From assembly GCA_003508835.1 (NCBI GenBank), contig PUFA01000077.1:7206001-7270000 (forward strand): 64,000 bases of DNA. Direction: 5' to 3'. Source of the DNA: Eonycteris spelaea (Eukaryota > Chordata > Mammalia > Chiroptera > Pteropodidae). Position 1 is the stretch's first letter. Each line of letters begins with the position of its first letter. Both the position numbers and the translations under genes were made by a program. Below the pieces are notes generated by a model. It had not been told where the DNA came from. It saw only the letters and a list, made by a program, of their open reading frames with translations, and ran no database searches. Below are positions 47,645-60,339 of the stretch, one piece after another.

Positions 47645-47940
47645 TTTTTAACTTTATTGTGGAACATTTCAATGTACAAAGTAGGCCCCACAGAAGACGA
47701 ACTTCTGTGTGCTTATTTTCGCCTTCAGCAAACAGCAACTCGCAGCCAAATTTGTTTCATCCGCATCCTGCTCCACCTCCCCTTCCCATATTACCGTGAG
47801 GCAAGTCATATTTTATTTTCCTTCCCCTCTTCCTTCTCCTGCTCATCCTTTCCCTTCCTCTCCCTCCTCGTGCTCCTCCTTTTCCTCCTCCTCCCCCTTT
47901 TTCTTTTTACCTTTTCAAGTACATATAAATAGTCTTAACA
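47645..47940 (-). repeat. L1-like antisense 3' region with CT-rich tract
   Basis: 'tttttaactttattgtggaa', 'catttcaatgtacaaagtag' and 'ccaaatttgtttcatccgca' follow a common L1M antisense 3' region. A strongly pyrimidine-rich tract of about 100 bases (47812-47915) follows. Confidence 0.55.
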
Positions 47941-48059
47941 GTCTTCTAACATGTGATCATAAGTACCAAGAACCATGGGTTGGTAGCTTAAAGTCCCGAT
48001 ATACTATTTATTGTATGATGAGTTCTTCTCTCATAAGAACCAGCAGGTAAATAAGATAT

Positions 48060-49110
48060 TTTATTTCCCAAGATTTTCATATGATGGTGACCAACTACAT
48101 TGCAAAACAGTGGCCACATTCCAGAGTCATAACTGCTTCTGCAGGCATAGTTACACAATTGCCAACTCTGTCATCTTGTACAAGGATGTGACCATACAGA
48201 AAAGTGAGGAGTCTGAAGCATGACAGATTTCTTTTAAGCCTTTTGAATTTTTGTTCTCTATCACATAATGGCCTCTAGTGAGGCAACGTAGACTTTTGGA
48301 ATGCTGTAAGTCTGTAATAAACTCCGCCTTCAGATGATAGCCCAGGGTTGTAACATGTAACTCAGAAGTCAGAATCCTTTTAGAAGAAAAGAATTTTAAA
48401 AGCACAGTAAATAAGAATCATTTATGTGATTAACTTTTATTGATCTTTCTTGGTTTTCATCATTTTGTGATTTGGGTTTTAAGTAATCTTAAACCCTAAA
48501 GTTGTTTCATTCTGTCAAATATTTTATTTCTTCCTTAAAGTCAAAAGTGGAATTTGTTTTGATTTTTAACAAGGTATTGCTAAGCTTTGCCCACTGCCAT
48601 CACTGAATAGTTAGTAACTTTGCATGGTTCAATTGTTTAAAGCTTGTTATGCATTCCTGAAATTCTTTTCCAAAATAAAATGAATATAAGTACACTTTTA
48701 TTTTAAAATATTTCAAGCCGTATTTGTTCTAATTCAAGCAGATTGCCCCTTACCCACATGGGGAGGGCTGTGGTTTGGGAGTTAGAGAGATGGAGGAGGT
48801 GAAACGTACGTGTCAGAGCGGCAAGACTCCAAACTGTTGTAGATCACAGATCAAGGCAGTTTCTAGAGGTCAGGGACATCACCACTCCTCCGTCTTCCCT
48901 GCTGGAAACCTAGAGATAGCCATCTTTTCCTCTTCCATTCTCTACACCCAAGAAGTAGGTCCTTATTGATTATTAGGAGAATCTCTGGGTTTGACCTTTT
49001 CCATCCCCATGATCAGGGCATCAGTTCTGATCTTTATCAGCGTGCCTCTGGACGGTACTCAGCAGTTGAGAAGAAATGAACTAATGTATAGTTTTTGACC
49101 TTGCCAGTTT
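48060..49110. other. Intronic DNA, no feature recognised
   Basis: No repeat or gene assigned. Confidence 0.4.
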
Positions 49111-49114
49111 CTGT

Positions 49115-49200
49115 ACATTTAATCTCTGTAATAATCCTGAGAGATAGGAAGTTACCTGTATTTTTCGGGTTACGAAAACTGGTCAGGCTTTTTCAAGTAT
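49115..49200 (+). repeat. MIR SINE fragment, sense
   Basis: 'tttaatctctgtaataatcc', 'tgagagataggaagttacct' and 'gggttacgaaaactgg' follow the MIR centre. Confidence 0.6.
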
Positions 49201-49544
49201 GTTATATTGCTAAGGAGTGACCTTGCTCCGAGTCTGTCTTCCCCTGTAATGCATTTTATACAGGAATACCAAGACAATCTTCCTAAAATGTAATTTTTAA
49301 TATAATAACTTACTTAAAACTTATCCTTACTGATTTAGCACTTTACAAATTACCAGTGATTTTTCACACTTGAGGTTAGTATTATCTCATGTGAGCACCT
49401 TGTACAGTAACCAGGATTGACTTCTCGTTCCCATCAAAACAGCTATTAGCTCTTACTATTGATGACATTCCACATTTTATACTATGGCTCTGTGTTGTCC
49501 ATTTAATCGTATGTCTGTCTTCATGTCAACTGGAGTTGGCTTTA

Positions 49545-49760
49545 GCCACGCGAAACTTCCTTATTGTCCTCTTCAGGTACCATCCTCATTTCTTCCCTAA
49601 CGCTGCTCAAGACAAAACTCATCCACCTTTCTCCACCCTTGTTCTCTCACTTAAGCTCTTCTGGTCCTTCAGCACCCATTTTAAGTACTATCTTTTGAAG
49701 AAAACTTCCTCAGTAATTTGTCTTTCTCTTTTTTCTTCTTGATTTCCTTTTGTCAGATAT
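49545..49760 (+). repeat. L2 LINE fragment, sense
   Basis: 'gtcctcttcaggtaccatcc' near 49566 and the later 'gaagaaaacttcctcagtaa' match the L2 'ccttcaggtctcagctc...gaagccttccctg' region. Confidence 0.5.
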
Positions 49761-49789
49761 GTTTGCCCTTGAATATAATTTTAAAATGT

Positions 49790-50140
49790 CCCCCCAACTT
49801 TAAAATACATGCTTTGTGTAAAAATATTACATAGGATATTTGAGAGTGAAAAGATAGCTTCTGGCTTCCCAGTCCTTGTCTGTAGAAGTAACCACCATTA
49901 CGTGTCTCTGCAGTTCTATTTCTGTGCAAGAACAAGAATGCCCACAGGCACACATTTGCGCACACACTTGCTTACACACATGGGGGATTAATGTCGACAT
50001 ATATTGTATACACAGGCACCATCCTACAAATTTCTTTTTTCACTTGAAAATATATCTTGGAAATTTTCTATATCAATAAATCTAAGTGATTTCATTTAAA
50101 CGTATCTCTTTATTACCTGACATTATTTCACATCAAATTA
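49790..50140 (-). repeat. L1M-type LINE fragment, antisense
   Basis: 'agaagtaaccaccattacgt', 'atcctacaaatttctttttt', 'cacttgaaaatatatcttgg' and 'aaattttctatatcaataaa' are the complement of an old L1. Confidence 0.65.
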
Positions 50141-50149
50141 TTTTATGTA

Positions 50150-50635
50150 CATACATCTTAACTTCCTTTGCCAAAAGGAAATGGAAATTCCAGGGCAGCA
50201 GGAGCATTTACATTCATTCTCTTTTCCATGGCTTTATTCTTTACTCTTTCTGCATTTACTGCATGTTTCACTATTTGAGCTGTGGGAAAATGAAGATGTT
50301 TGCCTCCATAACCCCTAAGGAGTTAGGACCTGTTGGGTAGGAATCTACATTTATGCATATAACTAACACAAGGAGGAAATTGAGAGGTGACATGGATTCC
50401 TGTTACTGAAAATATGGCCAATTCGAACAATCCTCTTGCTGAAAATAATTGAAAATGTTGAATATGTATGAGAAGACCTCAGAGCAGCGAAGAGCTGAAA
50501 AGAGAAGGAATTAAAGGCCAAAATCTAAGGAAAAGGGAAAGTTCAGAGAGGCTTCGAGACGGAAGCTGCTTTTGACTGAGGGCATTTGCAGATTCAGGCA
50601 AATTTGAACTTTGCCTTTTCCGTAGGTAATAAAAA
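50150..50635. other. Intronic DNA, no feature recognised
   Basis: No repeat or gene assigned. Confidence 0.4.
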
Positions 50636-50639
50636 CCAT

Positions 50640-51180
50640 ACAGAACCCTAGAAAATGATTAACAAAAAATTCAGAATAATGATTTTGGAGAGGGTAGGAG
50701 CGTGCAAGGAGTTTCTGGGGTTTCAGAATTTCTATTTATTGACCTAGTGGTAGCTATACAGAGTAATTTATTTTCAAAACTGAACGTATTTATTTTGTGC
50801 ACTTCTTTAAAGACATAATTTACGACAGATAATTCAATATAAAAGAACAAATTACAAGACAGTACGTATAGTATGATCCCACTCGTGCATGTATGTCATA
50901 TAAATGGCTGTGTGCATGTGTGTATGATATAAATGAGGTGTGTAATATAAAGTTATGTATAGATACACATATATCTAAATATGCATGTGTCAGAATACAA
51001 AAGTGTGTGTGCGTGTGTGTGTGGTGTGTTTGTGTGTCATATATAGATAAAAAGATCTGGAAGAGTATTCGAACTACTGTGGGCAACCTTGAAATATAGA
51101 ACAGGGATGGGGGAATAGCAAGGAAGGAACTTAGAGTCTGTGCTAATTTTTTAAAATCATCATTGTTATTTAGTATATTT
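50640..51180 (+). repeat. L1M-type LINE 3' region(s), sense
   Basis: 'aatgattttggagagggtag', 'tttctatttattgacctagt' and 'gtggtagctatacagagtaa', then 'acaaattacaagacagtacg', 'tatagtatgatcccactcgt' near 50867 and 'aaaagatctggaagagtatt', follow L1 3' text. Two overlapping fragments are likely. An imperfect GT run lies at about 51004-51036. Confidence 0.65.
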
Positions 51181-51299
51181 TTTAAATCAGATCTAAAAAA
51201 AAGATGGTTTCTGTCTCTGCCCCTAGATATAAAAATATTCCCTCCACCATGCTCCATACCACCTGGCACAGTACCTTTTCTTTAAAAACATAGCTTGTT

Positions 51300-51430
51300 C
51301 TTTTGCTGGATGGTAAGCTATTAAAGGGAACAGGACAGTGCCTTGTGTATCTTTATGTTCCTTGTACCTGTTAAATCTCAGTACATAGTAGAGGGTCTGT
51401 AAATATTAGTGGAAAATGAATAAATAAATG
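51300..51430 (+). repeat. L2 LINE 3' end, sense
   Basis: 'atggtaagctattaaaggga', 'gtgtatctttatgttccttg' and 'cagtacatagtagagggtct' plus 'gtaaatattagtggaaaatg' are L2 terminus. Confidence 0.8.
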
Positions 51431-51439
51431 TACCTTTAG

Positions 51440-54070
51440 AAGAACCTAGGATTGTAGGGATGCAGCAGATAGAACATGTCCCAAGAGGCTCTTGCTACAC
51501 CTTTGAACATCGTCTTGTTCCTGGCACAGCAGTGGGCGTAACGTTGGCACAGTGAATGCAGGTTGATTTGAATTTGACGGACACTTTGTGGAACCTGTAG
51601 GCAAATGTGGATTCCATCATGTGGTGCCCTTCCGGATCTCAGAGAGCAGGAAAATAAAAAAGCTCTCTGAAAATTAAACAACCTGAGAAATGAACACCCA
51701 ACAGATTAAAGCCAAGAGAGGCAATCTCTTAAGAGACTTGAAGACTCCTTGGGCAGTAAGATTTGTCTATAACCTAATTGAGGGTTATAAAAACACACAA
51801 ACATCTTAAAAACACACAACCATATAAACTCTGCCTCAGAAGAGGACTTTCTCTGTCTCCAAAACAGAGCAAAAGAAAAGCTATTAATGTAATTGTCGTG
51901 AGACCCACAAAACACTGTCTGACCAGTCGTACCTGCCAGGTGAAGGCCAGCATCCCAGCCTGCCTGGCAGGTAGATAACGCCGGTGTAGACAGCTGCGGA
52001 GCCTCATGCCATTGTGCGCTGGAATCCTATGTGATTAACTTCACTCGCTCTGCTTCCATGCTTTTACCCAGCTTCCCTCTGGTGATTTGCCTTCCTGAGG
52101 TGATAATTCACTGTCAGGCTGATACAGACTGGTACATTCAGGGTGCCTAATTCCTCTGTTGCTCACTGTAAATAATAAAGTCACTTTCTTTTTCGTTTTT
52201 TTTTTTTAATACATCGGTGTCTTGTGAGTTTTGTTAGCATGAGTCTGCATTCCCGGGGCCAGTCAATGAGGTCGGGTATCAGAGTCTGCAAGGCTCATCA
52301 AGGTAAACACCACCGTGTGGGCATCTGTCGGAGCAGATGGCTGGGTTTTCCAGGTGACACCCATCCGTGTGGTCACGCTCCATGCTTCCTTTCCATTCCA
52401 CACATGTGTCACTAGCGTACTTCTTCCCACATGCTATGTTAAAAGCATCTTAATCACATGCACAATTCAGTTAGAGGGTACCAAATAGTATTACCTCAGT
52501 GACAATAGATCCTTTCCCTCTGGGTGAGTATTATTTGTTTGGATTTGCAAATTTCACACCTTCATGGGTAATGAGAATATATATATGCGCCCCATTTCAC
52601 GGACCTCTGAAAGCTTATTTCCAGTTCTGCGTCACCCCCTCTTCTGACTTCACCTCTGCTTCTCATCTCACTGTCGCGTTGGTCCTGGCAACATACTCAG
52701 CCGTTTCCTAACTCGGGTCTCTCTTGCAGCAGGGAGACCTAAAGAAGATGGAAGACACAGTGAGTTCGACAAGATTAAGGATAAGGATGCAAGTAGAGCA
52801 GGCAATGAACGAGGTTATAGAATCTTTTTCCTCCACCCTCTCCTTTCTCTTTCCTCAAAACAGCCCCAAGCTGCATTCGAAAGGGTTTCAGACCCACACA
52901 CGGCTATGGAAGAATTAAAACGCCTGTTCTCAGAGACATGTTCGTTCAGCCTGTCTGTGACTGTCACGGGACTTACACCAGATTTCATTAACAGCAACTT
53001 CCTGCCAAAAAGGGGGATGAGAGTAGGTAACAGGGCAAAACCCAGCACAACTCTTAGGTGAATCCCGGAAGTTTAAAAAAATTAACTGCCGCATCAAATA
53101 AGTAGGCTATTAGGTGGGGCTTCATCAGCCAGCAGTTTGTCCACTTCTCTTTCCTCCTCCTCCCTGTTCACTTCAACTGCCGGCCAGAATAACTGATCAC
53201 TAAATTTCGCCATAAATTTATCAGGGATTTACCCAGAGCAATTCTCAGTTATCTCTGTGGTTTAAAATAATACATATTTCATTCATAGGTTAGGACCTCA
53301 GACATTTCTGATAGCATAGGTAAATATAGAAACCTGAAAAGACAATTTTTTTTTTTTAGAAACTTCGTTCCTAAAATCTTTTGTTTTAGCAATCACAGTT
53401 TTGTTCATGTATACAATTTGAGTTCTGCAGCAAAATAAGACACTAGTGGATTAATAGCATGTATAATAAATTCCCGCACTTCCTGTCCCTACACATGGGT
53501 ACAGAGCTGGTCTTGTCTACTGATGTTAAATGACATGGGGCCAAGTGGCTGTGTCGGTAATTGTGGACCACTCTTGATTATTTAGATGCTGGTTAACCAA
53601 TCAGTGAATTCTTTAGGCCTTTTCACATAGCCACTCTCCTCTGCCTCTCATTGTCTTTGGATGAAGAGTATGCTGAGGAGGACAGGGTCCATTTTTCATC
53701 CTCATGTGACCAAATTTTGTTTCACAGCCAGAGACATCTTGCACATAAGAGCAGTAGTGCACTGTGGGCTCTACCGTGATGGAAATTAGACGAGGTAGCA
53801 TTGAAATACTCAAAATCAAGGTGATCATGACCTCTGAAGTGCTTGCTATCTTAGCGGGTTAGTATTAGCCTCTTATGATACAAAGGTTAGCATTTCCTAA
53901 AGCAAACCAGGTACTATAGTATGTTATTTGCTGATACAAGTAATTCCCAAAAAGGGGAAAAAAAACATTCTCTTCCTTCATTAAATGCTTTCTTAATGGG
54001 GAGAGGATTAACATGGTCAACACTTATAAAAATGAGATAAGAAAAGAAAAGAACACCTACAACTCTCAAA
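51440..54070. other. Intronic DNA, mostly unassigned
   Basis: No repeat I can name, apart from homopolymers near 52197 and 53347. A micro-exon-like arrangement at 52707-52765 is discussed under findings. Confidence 0.35.
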
Positions 54071-54079
54071 ACTACCAGT

Positions 54080-54240
54080 GTTTCTCAGAACTTACATACA
54101 TTTTCTCATTTTCCGAAAGTGAATGATAAGATTCCTGCAAATAGGGAAGTTCATAAACTACCCCATATAAAGACAGAGGAGCAGAGTGAGCCAGAGAAAG
54201 GTGCTCACCTGAGAGTCATGAGTGCTTGACCCCTCCTCTC
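54080..54240 (+). repeat. MIR-type fragment, sense, diverged
   Basis: 'acttacatacattttctcat' and 'aaagacagaggagcagagtg' weakly follow MIR. Confidence 0.35.
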
Positions 54241-54673
54241 CCTGCCCCTACCTTCTCATAAGCCCAGGCCACGGCCTGCCTTTTTCTTTTTTTCTTTCCT
54301 TCTGTTGAAGGTCAGAGTCTAGACAGGGACTCACCGGCCGGAACTGAAAAGACGCCTAGACTGGTAGAACAGAACCGTCCTGAAGCCGGGCAGCATTATG
54401 GCAAGCTGAAGTTTGCAATTTTCAGAATTATACAGAGAGCTTCAGACATGACAGCCTTTGTAAGAAAGCCAGCCTTTCACATAGTGATTGCACAAGGACC
54501 TCATATAAAATGGCAGAGTAGACCGAAGGTCCTTTTCTCTTTCTCTTCTGCCTTTCTAAATTCTTTTCCTGGTATCAGCTGTTTTCTTCAGTCTTCCTGC
54601 TGCCCTCTAACTCCTCTGAGTCTTGGCCCTTTTCAGTAAAAAAGGTTTACCCTAGGCTTGACGTCATTCAGTT

Positions 54674-54718
54674 CGTGTGTGTGTTTGTGTGTCTGTGTGT
54701 GTCTGTGTTGTGTGTATA
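54674..54718. repeat. Imperfect (GT)n tract
   Basis: GT repeats broken by TT and CT steps. Confidence 0.9.
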
Positions 54719-54999
54719 TGTCTACAATTTGATTTTGTTTGTTTGTAGTACACTTTATCTTTTCTAACCAAATAAACTCCCACAGTGATCTTTCTCAAAT
54801 TTTTAGGATGCTAAACTCTAACTAGACTAAAATTACCCTAAAAAAATGTAATACACACGTAATGTTGGATCCAATTTCATAGTGTTCATGCACTCAGTTA
54901 CTTAATTATTACCTATTTATGGATCCCAGCTAGGTTCCGAATCCCCGTCCATTGATGGAATTCCAAAGTAATCTACCTCCATGGTCACTGGTGATATTT

Positions 55000-55880
55000 G
55001 AAAATGCATTTATTTACCAGATACTCACTGAATGCCTACTCCGTGCCAGGAACTGTGCAGGGCACTGAGATAGTGAAAAGGGCAGTGGCCCACCCATCAG
55101 AATTTACAACGTAGTTGAGGAAACAGGCAAGTAAATGACCATTACGATACAGGAAAATGCAATACTAGGAGAAGTACCGGATACTTTGGAGAGCACAGAA
55201 GATGATTGTTTAGTTCAGCTGTGGGACATCCAGAAATTCTTTGAATGATACCTGAGTTTTTCTCCCAAGTGGAAGGAATGCTATGTACAAAGCCAAGAGA
55301 GTTATAGACTTACTTATTTGTTGTGTCGAGAAATTAGATTTGATTTTAAAGGGCCTTAAGTGGAGGGATGAGAAAAACTGTCTGGTGGGAAGAGAGAACT
55401 CTGACTGTAGCATGGAGGGTGGGTTGGGGGAGGCAGGACCGGAGCCTGGGAAACTGTGGTAGGAAGCCTGGTAGAAAATAATAGTGATTTTAACTAAAGT
55501 ACTGACAGTGTGAATAAAAAGACGAGGATGGGTTGAGAGGATATGTATTGGAAACCACAGAATTTTAGTGATTGACTGAATTCAGTCCTTCAACAAATAT
55601 TTATTGCACTATGTTAGACACTCTGTTAGATATGGCAGTGAACTAGAGAGACACCATCTTTGTTCTCAGTTCGAGTGCTGGTGACTTCCAGGCTTCTGGG
55701 ACGGATAGCTCAGTGGATGATGGTGCCGTCCATCAGAGATGATGCAGAAGTGTGTCTCAGACTAGACGTCCTTGGTCAGAAGTGCTTCCTCAAGCTATGA
55801 GTACCCCTCCTGAGATCTCAGGATGCCTTGTTGCTGTGAATCTCTGTGTTGAATGAGTCGTGACTGATGAGAGAATGTTT
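55000..55880 (+). repeat. Ancient interspersed repeats, unassigned family, one or two copies
   Basis: 'actgaatgcctactccgtgc', 'caggaactgtgcagggcact', later 'caacaaatatttattgcact' near 55594 and 'gctcagtggatgatggtgcc' near 55709 match blocks of the same old repeat seen at 43800-44200 and 28360-28975. Confidence 0.5.
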
Positions 55881-56259
55881 CTATGTAAACAGTGTTCAGG
55901 GAGGGGCTTGAGAAGCACTGACAGAGATGACAGCTGGATACAGGAAGTAGATGAGCTCACCCAGGAAGAGTCTAGAATGAAAGGAGAGGAGGGCTGAGGA
56001 TTGGACATGGCAGAACCATGGAGAAACAAGGAGCCTGATGAAAAAGCCGGGAGTGTGTAAAGAATGTAAAACATGGGCCAAGATGGAGCCAGTGGCACAG
56101 GTGGGAGGATTAGCACTGGGGTGGCAGCGGCCGGCTTCAGGATGTGCTGGATAGGCTTCTGCTTCGGGACGATAACCTGAGCTTACGTGTTAAACTTCCC
56201 GCGTTTATCACCACCTACGCTGAAGGGAGTCACAAACCTTCACATTAAAGGGCTCAGGA

Positions 56260-56335
56260 GCGGCCAGCAAAATATGATGAAGAAATTTTACGTTGTGTGG
56301 ATTATATCTCAATAAAGCTGTCGTTAAATTAGGAG
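56260..56335 (+). repeat. L1M-type LINE 3' terminus, sense
   Basis: 'tgtgtggattatatctcaat' then 'aaagctgtcgttaaatt' is the classic end 'gtgaattatatctcaataaagctg'. Only the last part of the element is left. Confidence 0.85.
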
Positions 56336-56699
56336 TGTAATAATTAGGAAAAATTAACTCTTAAACACATTCTATCAAAATTGTTATATTTCAAAAATGA
56401 ATAAACTGTAAGCATCCAGATATGAGGGTGGGGTGGGGTGGAGTTAGGAGACGCTGTTACCCACAAAGGGAAGTAAATTTCTATCCAGTCACCTCAGCGT
56501 TATGTGCGAAGAGCGATGGCACATCGCCTCAGCCATCAGAGGAGAAAGGGTTGTCCATCCAGTTTTACATCGAGCTGAGGCATCTCTTCTTGAAAGGGCA
56601 ACGAAAAGATCATCTTTGATGCTGAATGACTCACAAAACATCCCACTTTCTGCTTGCCCTGAAAAAAAAATTAGCTGACTTACTTTACCACCTGAAAGT

Positions 56700-56830
56700 T
56701 ATCATTAGCAGTCCCACTTTTTAGATAAAGAAACTGAGACTTTTTAAGCAAGGCTGAATCCGTTGTCCAAGGTCTGACGGGGGCTGCGTCAGAACTGAGA
56801 TTTGAACTTTTTTGGACTGTTTCCCTAGAT
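56700..56830 (+). repeat. MIR SINE, sense
   Basis: 'cactttttagataaagaaac', 'tgagactttttaagcaaggc', 'gttgtccaaggtctgacggg' and 'agaactgagatttgaacttt' follow MIR. Confidence 0.75.
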
Positions 56831-57449
56831 GAGGAAACAGGCTTAGGCTTACAGCAGTGAGACTGGCTTTTTAGCATATCGAGTTTAAGAGTTTATATAA
56901 TGTCAGTTTGGAGATAAACCATTGGAAATATGGTCTGGAGTCTAGGGAAAGAGTCAGCTAAAAGCATCCTGAGGGGTGCCATCAGGCGCTGGCGTGGCCT
57001 TGCAAATAGATGGGATTGATGGGGAGAGTCGGGGGAGTCGTCAGCAGAAAGCAGACAGAACAGATTCTGGAAACAGCCAGCCCTGAGGAAGCCAGCTGAC
57101 CTGGCGAACGATGGGAAATACAAGAAAGAGGAGCAAGCAGGTCAAATAAACATGCTGTATTTCATTCATTTTCGGACAGACTATTTCTTACATTTTAGTA
57201 TCTAAAATTAGCATAAGTCTTACTATCGATGAAGTCTCATAATTGGCATCTTTTTTGCTTAGTAGTACATAAAATAATGGTGACTATTATAACCGAAGGA
57301 GTATATTAATGTTGTAGTCAATGGTTTAAACCTATTCGTGTTTGTCCATGTCTAAATCATTTTATAACAGAAGCACACATTTCACTTCCATCGGCTAAGC
57401 CGTGCGTAGATCAGAGTAAATGGCTGGTCACGTGTTGAGTGGGGCGTTC

Positions 57450-57690
57450 AGGGTCTCCAGGCTCTAGCACTGCAGTGAAGCGGTCATCTCAGGTGCCCTC
57501 ACCCACCAGCTGTGTCCCTTGGGTAAGTCTCTTTGCCTCCTTAAGCTAGCCTTTCTGTCCTATAAAAAAGGCTTAACAAACAGTACCTTTTTCTTAAGAT
57601 TATTACAAGGATTAAATGAAATAGTGCATACAAAGAACTGAACATCGTGTGCCTGGCAGATGGTAAGCTCTCAGCTCTCATTATTGTTTT
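57450..57690 (-). repeat. MIR SINE, antisense, near full length
   Basis: 'caccagctgtgtcccttggg', 'taagtctctttgcctcctta', 'attacaaggattaaatgaaa' and 'tgtgcctggcagatggtaag' follow antisense MIR. Confidence 0.85.
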
Positions 57691-57995
57691 CCATATTGCT
57701 TTCTCAGATGGGAAAGAAAGAACTGTCCTCCCCCTCTCACTCCAGAGAACTGCCATGTTTCCACAAGGAGAGCTAAGTGACATCGACAATAGGGAGATGC
57801 ACAGGGAGCTTATTTACGCTACCTGAGCTCCATATTACTTGGGCTCAAAGAACATTAAATTTGTGTTATCTGCTAGAGAATTTGAATCAGCAGGTGGACA
57901 CGGATTCCGAATTTTTTTGATCTAGTCTGAAGCCTTGCTTAATAGTAGATTCATAACGAAGCCTGATTGATAACAATTAACCCTGAGGGGGCAGG

Positions 57996-57998
<3 letters not shown>

Positions 57999-58050
<52 letters not shown>

Positions 58051-58063
58051 TGCGCGCGCGCGC
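57999..58063. repeat. (TG)24 running into a CG-rich alternating tract
   Basis: (TG) at 57999-58046, then CGCGTGCGCGCGCGCGC at 58047-58063. The whole 65 bases alternate pyrimidine and purine without a break. Confidence 0.97.
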
Positions 58064-58069
58064 TCTAAA

Positions 58070-59550
58070 CAAAAAAGATGCGGTTTTTGTGGATGGGTGT
58101 TTGGGGAATTCCTGTAGTATGTCTCAAATGGATTGCATGAAGTTTTTTTTCTTTTACTTTCCACTTTATCTCTGATCAGTTCCAGGGGATTTTGTAGTTT
58201 CTCAAATGTCATGGGTAAGAAGTAGTAGCCACATAAACATTGGGTAGTGAGTGCAGATAGTGTTATAAATATACCTCTCAGTTTATCTTATAAAACCAGC
58301 ATTCCATGAGACTTATCTTTATTATGGGGTTGCTAACTTAGTATTATGCCTTTCCTCCAAAAAAGTTTTAAGATAAAGTCTTTTGGGCACTTTGATTTAC
58401 AAGGTAATTACGTTTAGGAAATATAATTTCCTAAATGTTCTGCCACACAGGAAGAATTCTGAGAAAATAGTTTATTCCCCTGGGGAAAACTGATTTTACT
58501 TTCTTGGTAAAAGGCCACTGAGTATTTAGTTAATTATCAAATACCACTGATTTTTTGTTGTATTTTGTTGATGTTGCTGGTCACAGTCATAACTTCTCAT
58601 ATAAGATTAGTATTTTGGAAACTTCTCAGAAAACCTAAAAGAGATGAAATATTTTCAGGTCTAAGTATGTATTTCTAAAGCTATAATGAGGTATCTCTCT
58701 GCAAATTAGCAAACTAAGCTATTATTTTTTTATTTAGTCAAAATTCACCTTTTAGAGTTCGGCTTATAATTGGAATCCTTATTGATGTCAAATTATTTCA
58801 TTTTCTTTGACTTCAATAATTACCTTTAATAATTCAGACTCGCATATCTCTTGTTCACATTTTTGTTTCAGTTGTGTTTAAAGGTGTCTAACGACCGAGG
58901 CCTTATGCATTCTTTCATATTCTATTTAATGGTTAGAGACATGCCTGTGCATAGTATTTGAGTCATCAGTGTTTCACAGCACATTTTACCAAGAAATGTC
59001 GTGCATCATCAAATAATCAAATTACAGTGATATCTGTTATGAGACCCAGTTTGCAAAAGTAAATAGTGTCCCCCTGTAAAAGAAAGAAAATTAACAATAC
59101 TCACCATTCAGATTCTGAGGTTTAATTAGCTCTGACTTGCTGAAAGAAAGAAACTGAGCAGGCAAATAGTATTTACTTCCCATATATAACAAATTATGAA
59201 TCATTGCTGATTTTTTATATAACTGACCCACATGGATTCTGCTGTATTCTTTTATCTGTGCACCTCAGTTTTTTGTGTTGTTGTTTTGGGGGTTTTTTTT
59301 GTAAAATGAAGGACTGTAATTTGATTATCTCATAAATTCTTCCCATTTCTAAAAGCTGTAAGACATTAAGCCTAATTTCCTTTGAGCTTTAATCCTCTTG
59401 CCAGTTGATGTGGAGTCGTCTGGAAATGACCCTCCTTTGTGCAAGTTGACTGACTGACTGACATTGTGAAGTTCCGTGTGGGCAGTGTGGTGTGGAGTGG
59501 ATCCATTGATTCAGCAGACCTGTGCCATGTTCGTAAGGGCTCCTAGCTTA
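58070..59550. other. AT-rich intronic DNA, no feature recognised
   Basis: No repeat or gene assigned. A 10-bp hairpin with a 3-base loop lies at 58413-58435. Confidence 0.4.
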
Positions 59551-59554
59551 GTAG

Positions 59555-60020
59555 TGTGGTGGTTTTAAAACCTGGCCCCCAAATTCTTTACACTCCTCCC
59601 ATCAAAAGGTGGGGCTATGCCCCCTCCCTTGAATCTGGGCTCTGGACTGCCTGACTATAGACTCTTATTCAGCTTCTCTTCAGAAACTTGTACCTGGGCT
59701 GAGGCCTTAAGGAACTAGCAGTTTCCACTTCCTGTCTCTTGGGACACTCACTTTTAGACCCCAGCGCCATGCTGTGAAGACGCCTGAGCTGCCGCCCTGT
59801 GGGAAGACGGGCAGACAGGGCCTGCCAGCCAGCACCCTCTGTCAGCTCTAGGAACAGGCCGTGCTGGAAGCAGGCTCCAGCTCCGGGAGGCCCCCACCGC
59901 CACGGCTCCCTGTGGAGCAGGGACAAACCGTTCTCGCTGGGCCCTGCCCAAATGGCAGGTTCATGACCAAAATAAATGGCTGTCGTGTTAAATCACCAGG
60001 TTCTGTTGCCAGAACGAGGT
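59555..60020 (+). mobile_element. Solitary MLT1-type (ERVL-MaLR) LTR, sense
   Basis: 'gaatctgggctctggactgc' near 59631, 'tgggctgaggccttaaggaa', 'ctagcagtttccacttcctg', 'tctcttgggacactcacttt' near 59736 and 'gccatgctgtgaagacgcct' follow MLT1 in order; the end 'aataaatggctgtcgtgtta' resembles the LTR polyadenylation region. No internal retroviral sequence is attached. Confidence 0.75.
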
Positions 60021-60339
60021 AGACACAAACACGCAATTTTGAAGGTGTGTAGAATTGCAATGGCAGTAATATAGGTATCACAGCAACACAGAGACACCTA
60101 ATCCTTCCTTCAGCGTCAAGGAAGACTTCCTCAATGAGGTGACAAGTAAAGTGCATCCCGAGTGAGTAAGGGTTAGCCAGGTGTGGGGAGAGAGGGTGGG
60201 GTGTTCTGGGCAGAAGGGACAACAGAGTGATGAGAAGTAAAGGCAGGGTAGATGTTATTCCAGTGGACAGACTAGAAAGTGTGCATCCCTACCGACTTAA
60301 ATAGAAATAGAAATCACATCTTCTAACTCCTAAGTGTTT

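Noticed and set aside
47812..47915. Pyrimidine-rich tract considered as a long splice acceptor
   Set aside because: No convincing AG and exon follow on +; it looks like low-complexity drift in an L1-like segment.
50820..51269. 149-codon minus frame with a His-Thr run
   Set aside because: It crosses an L1 fragment and a CA repeat; the run is the repeat translated.
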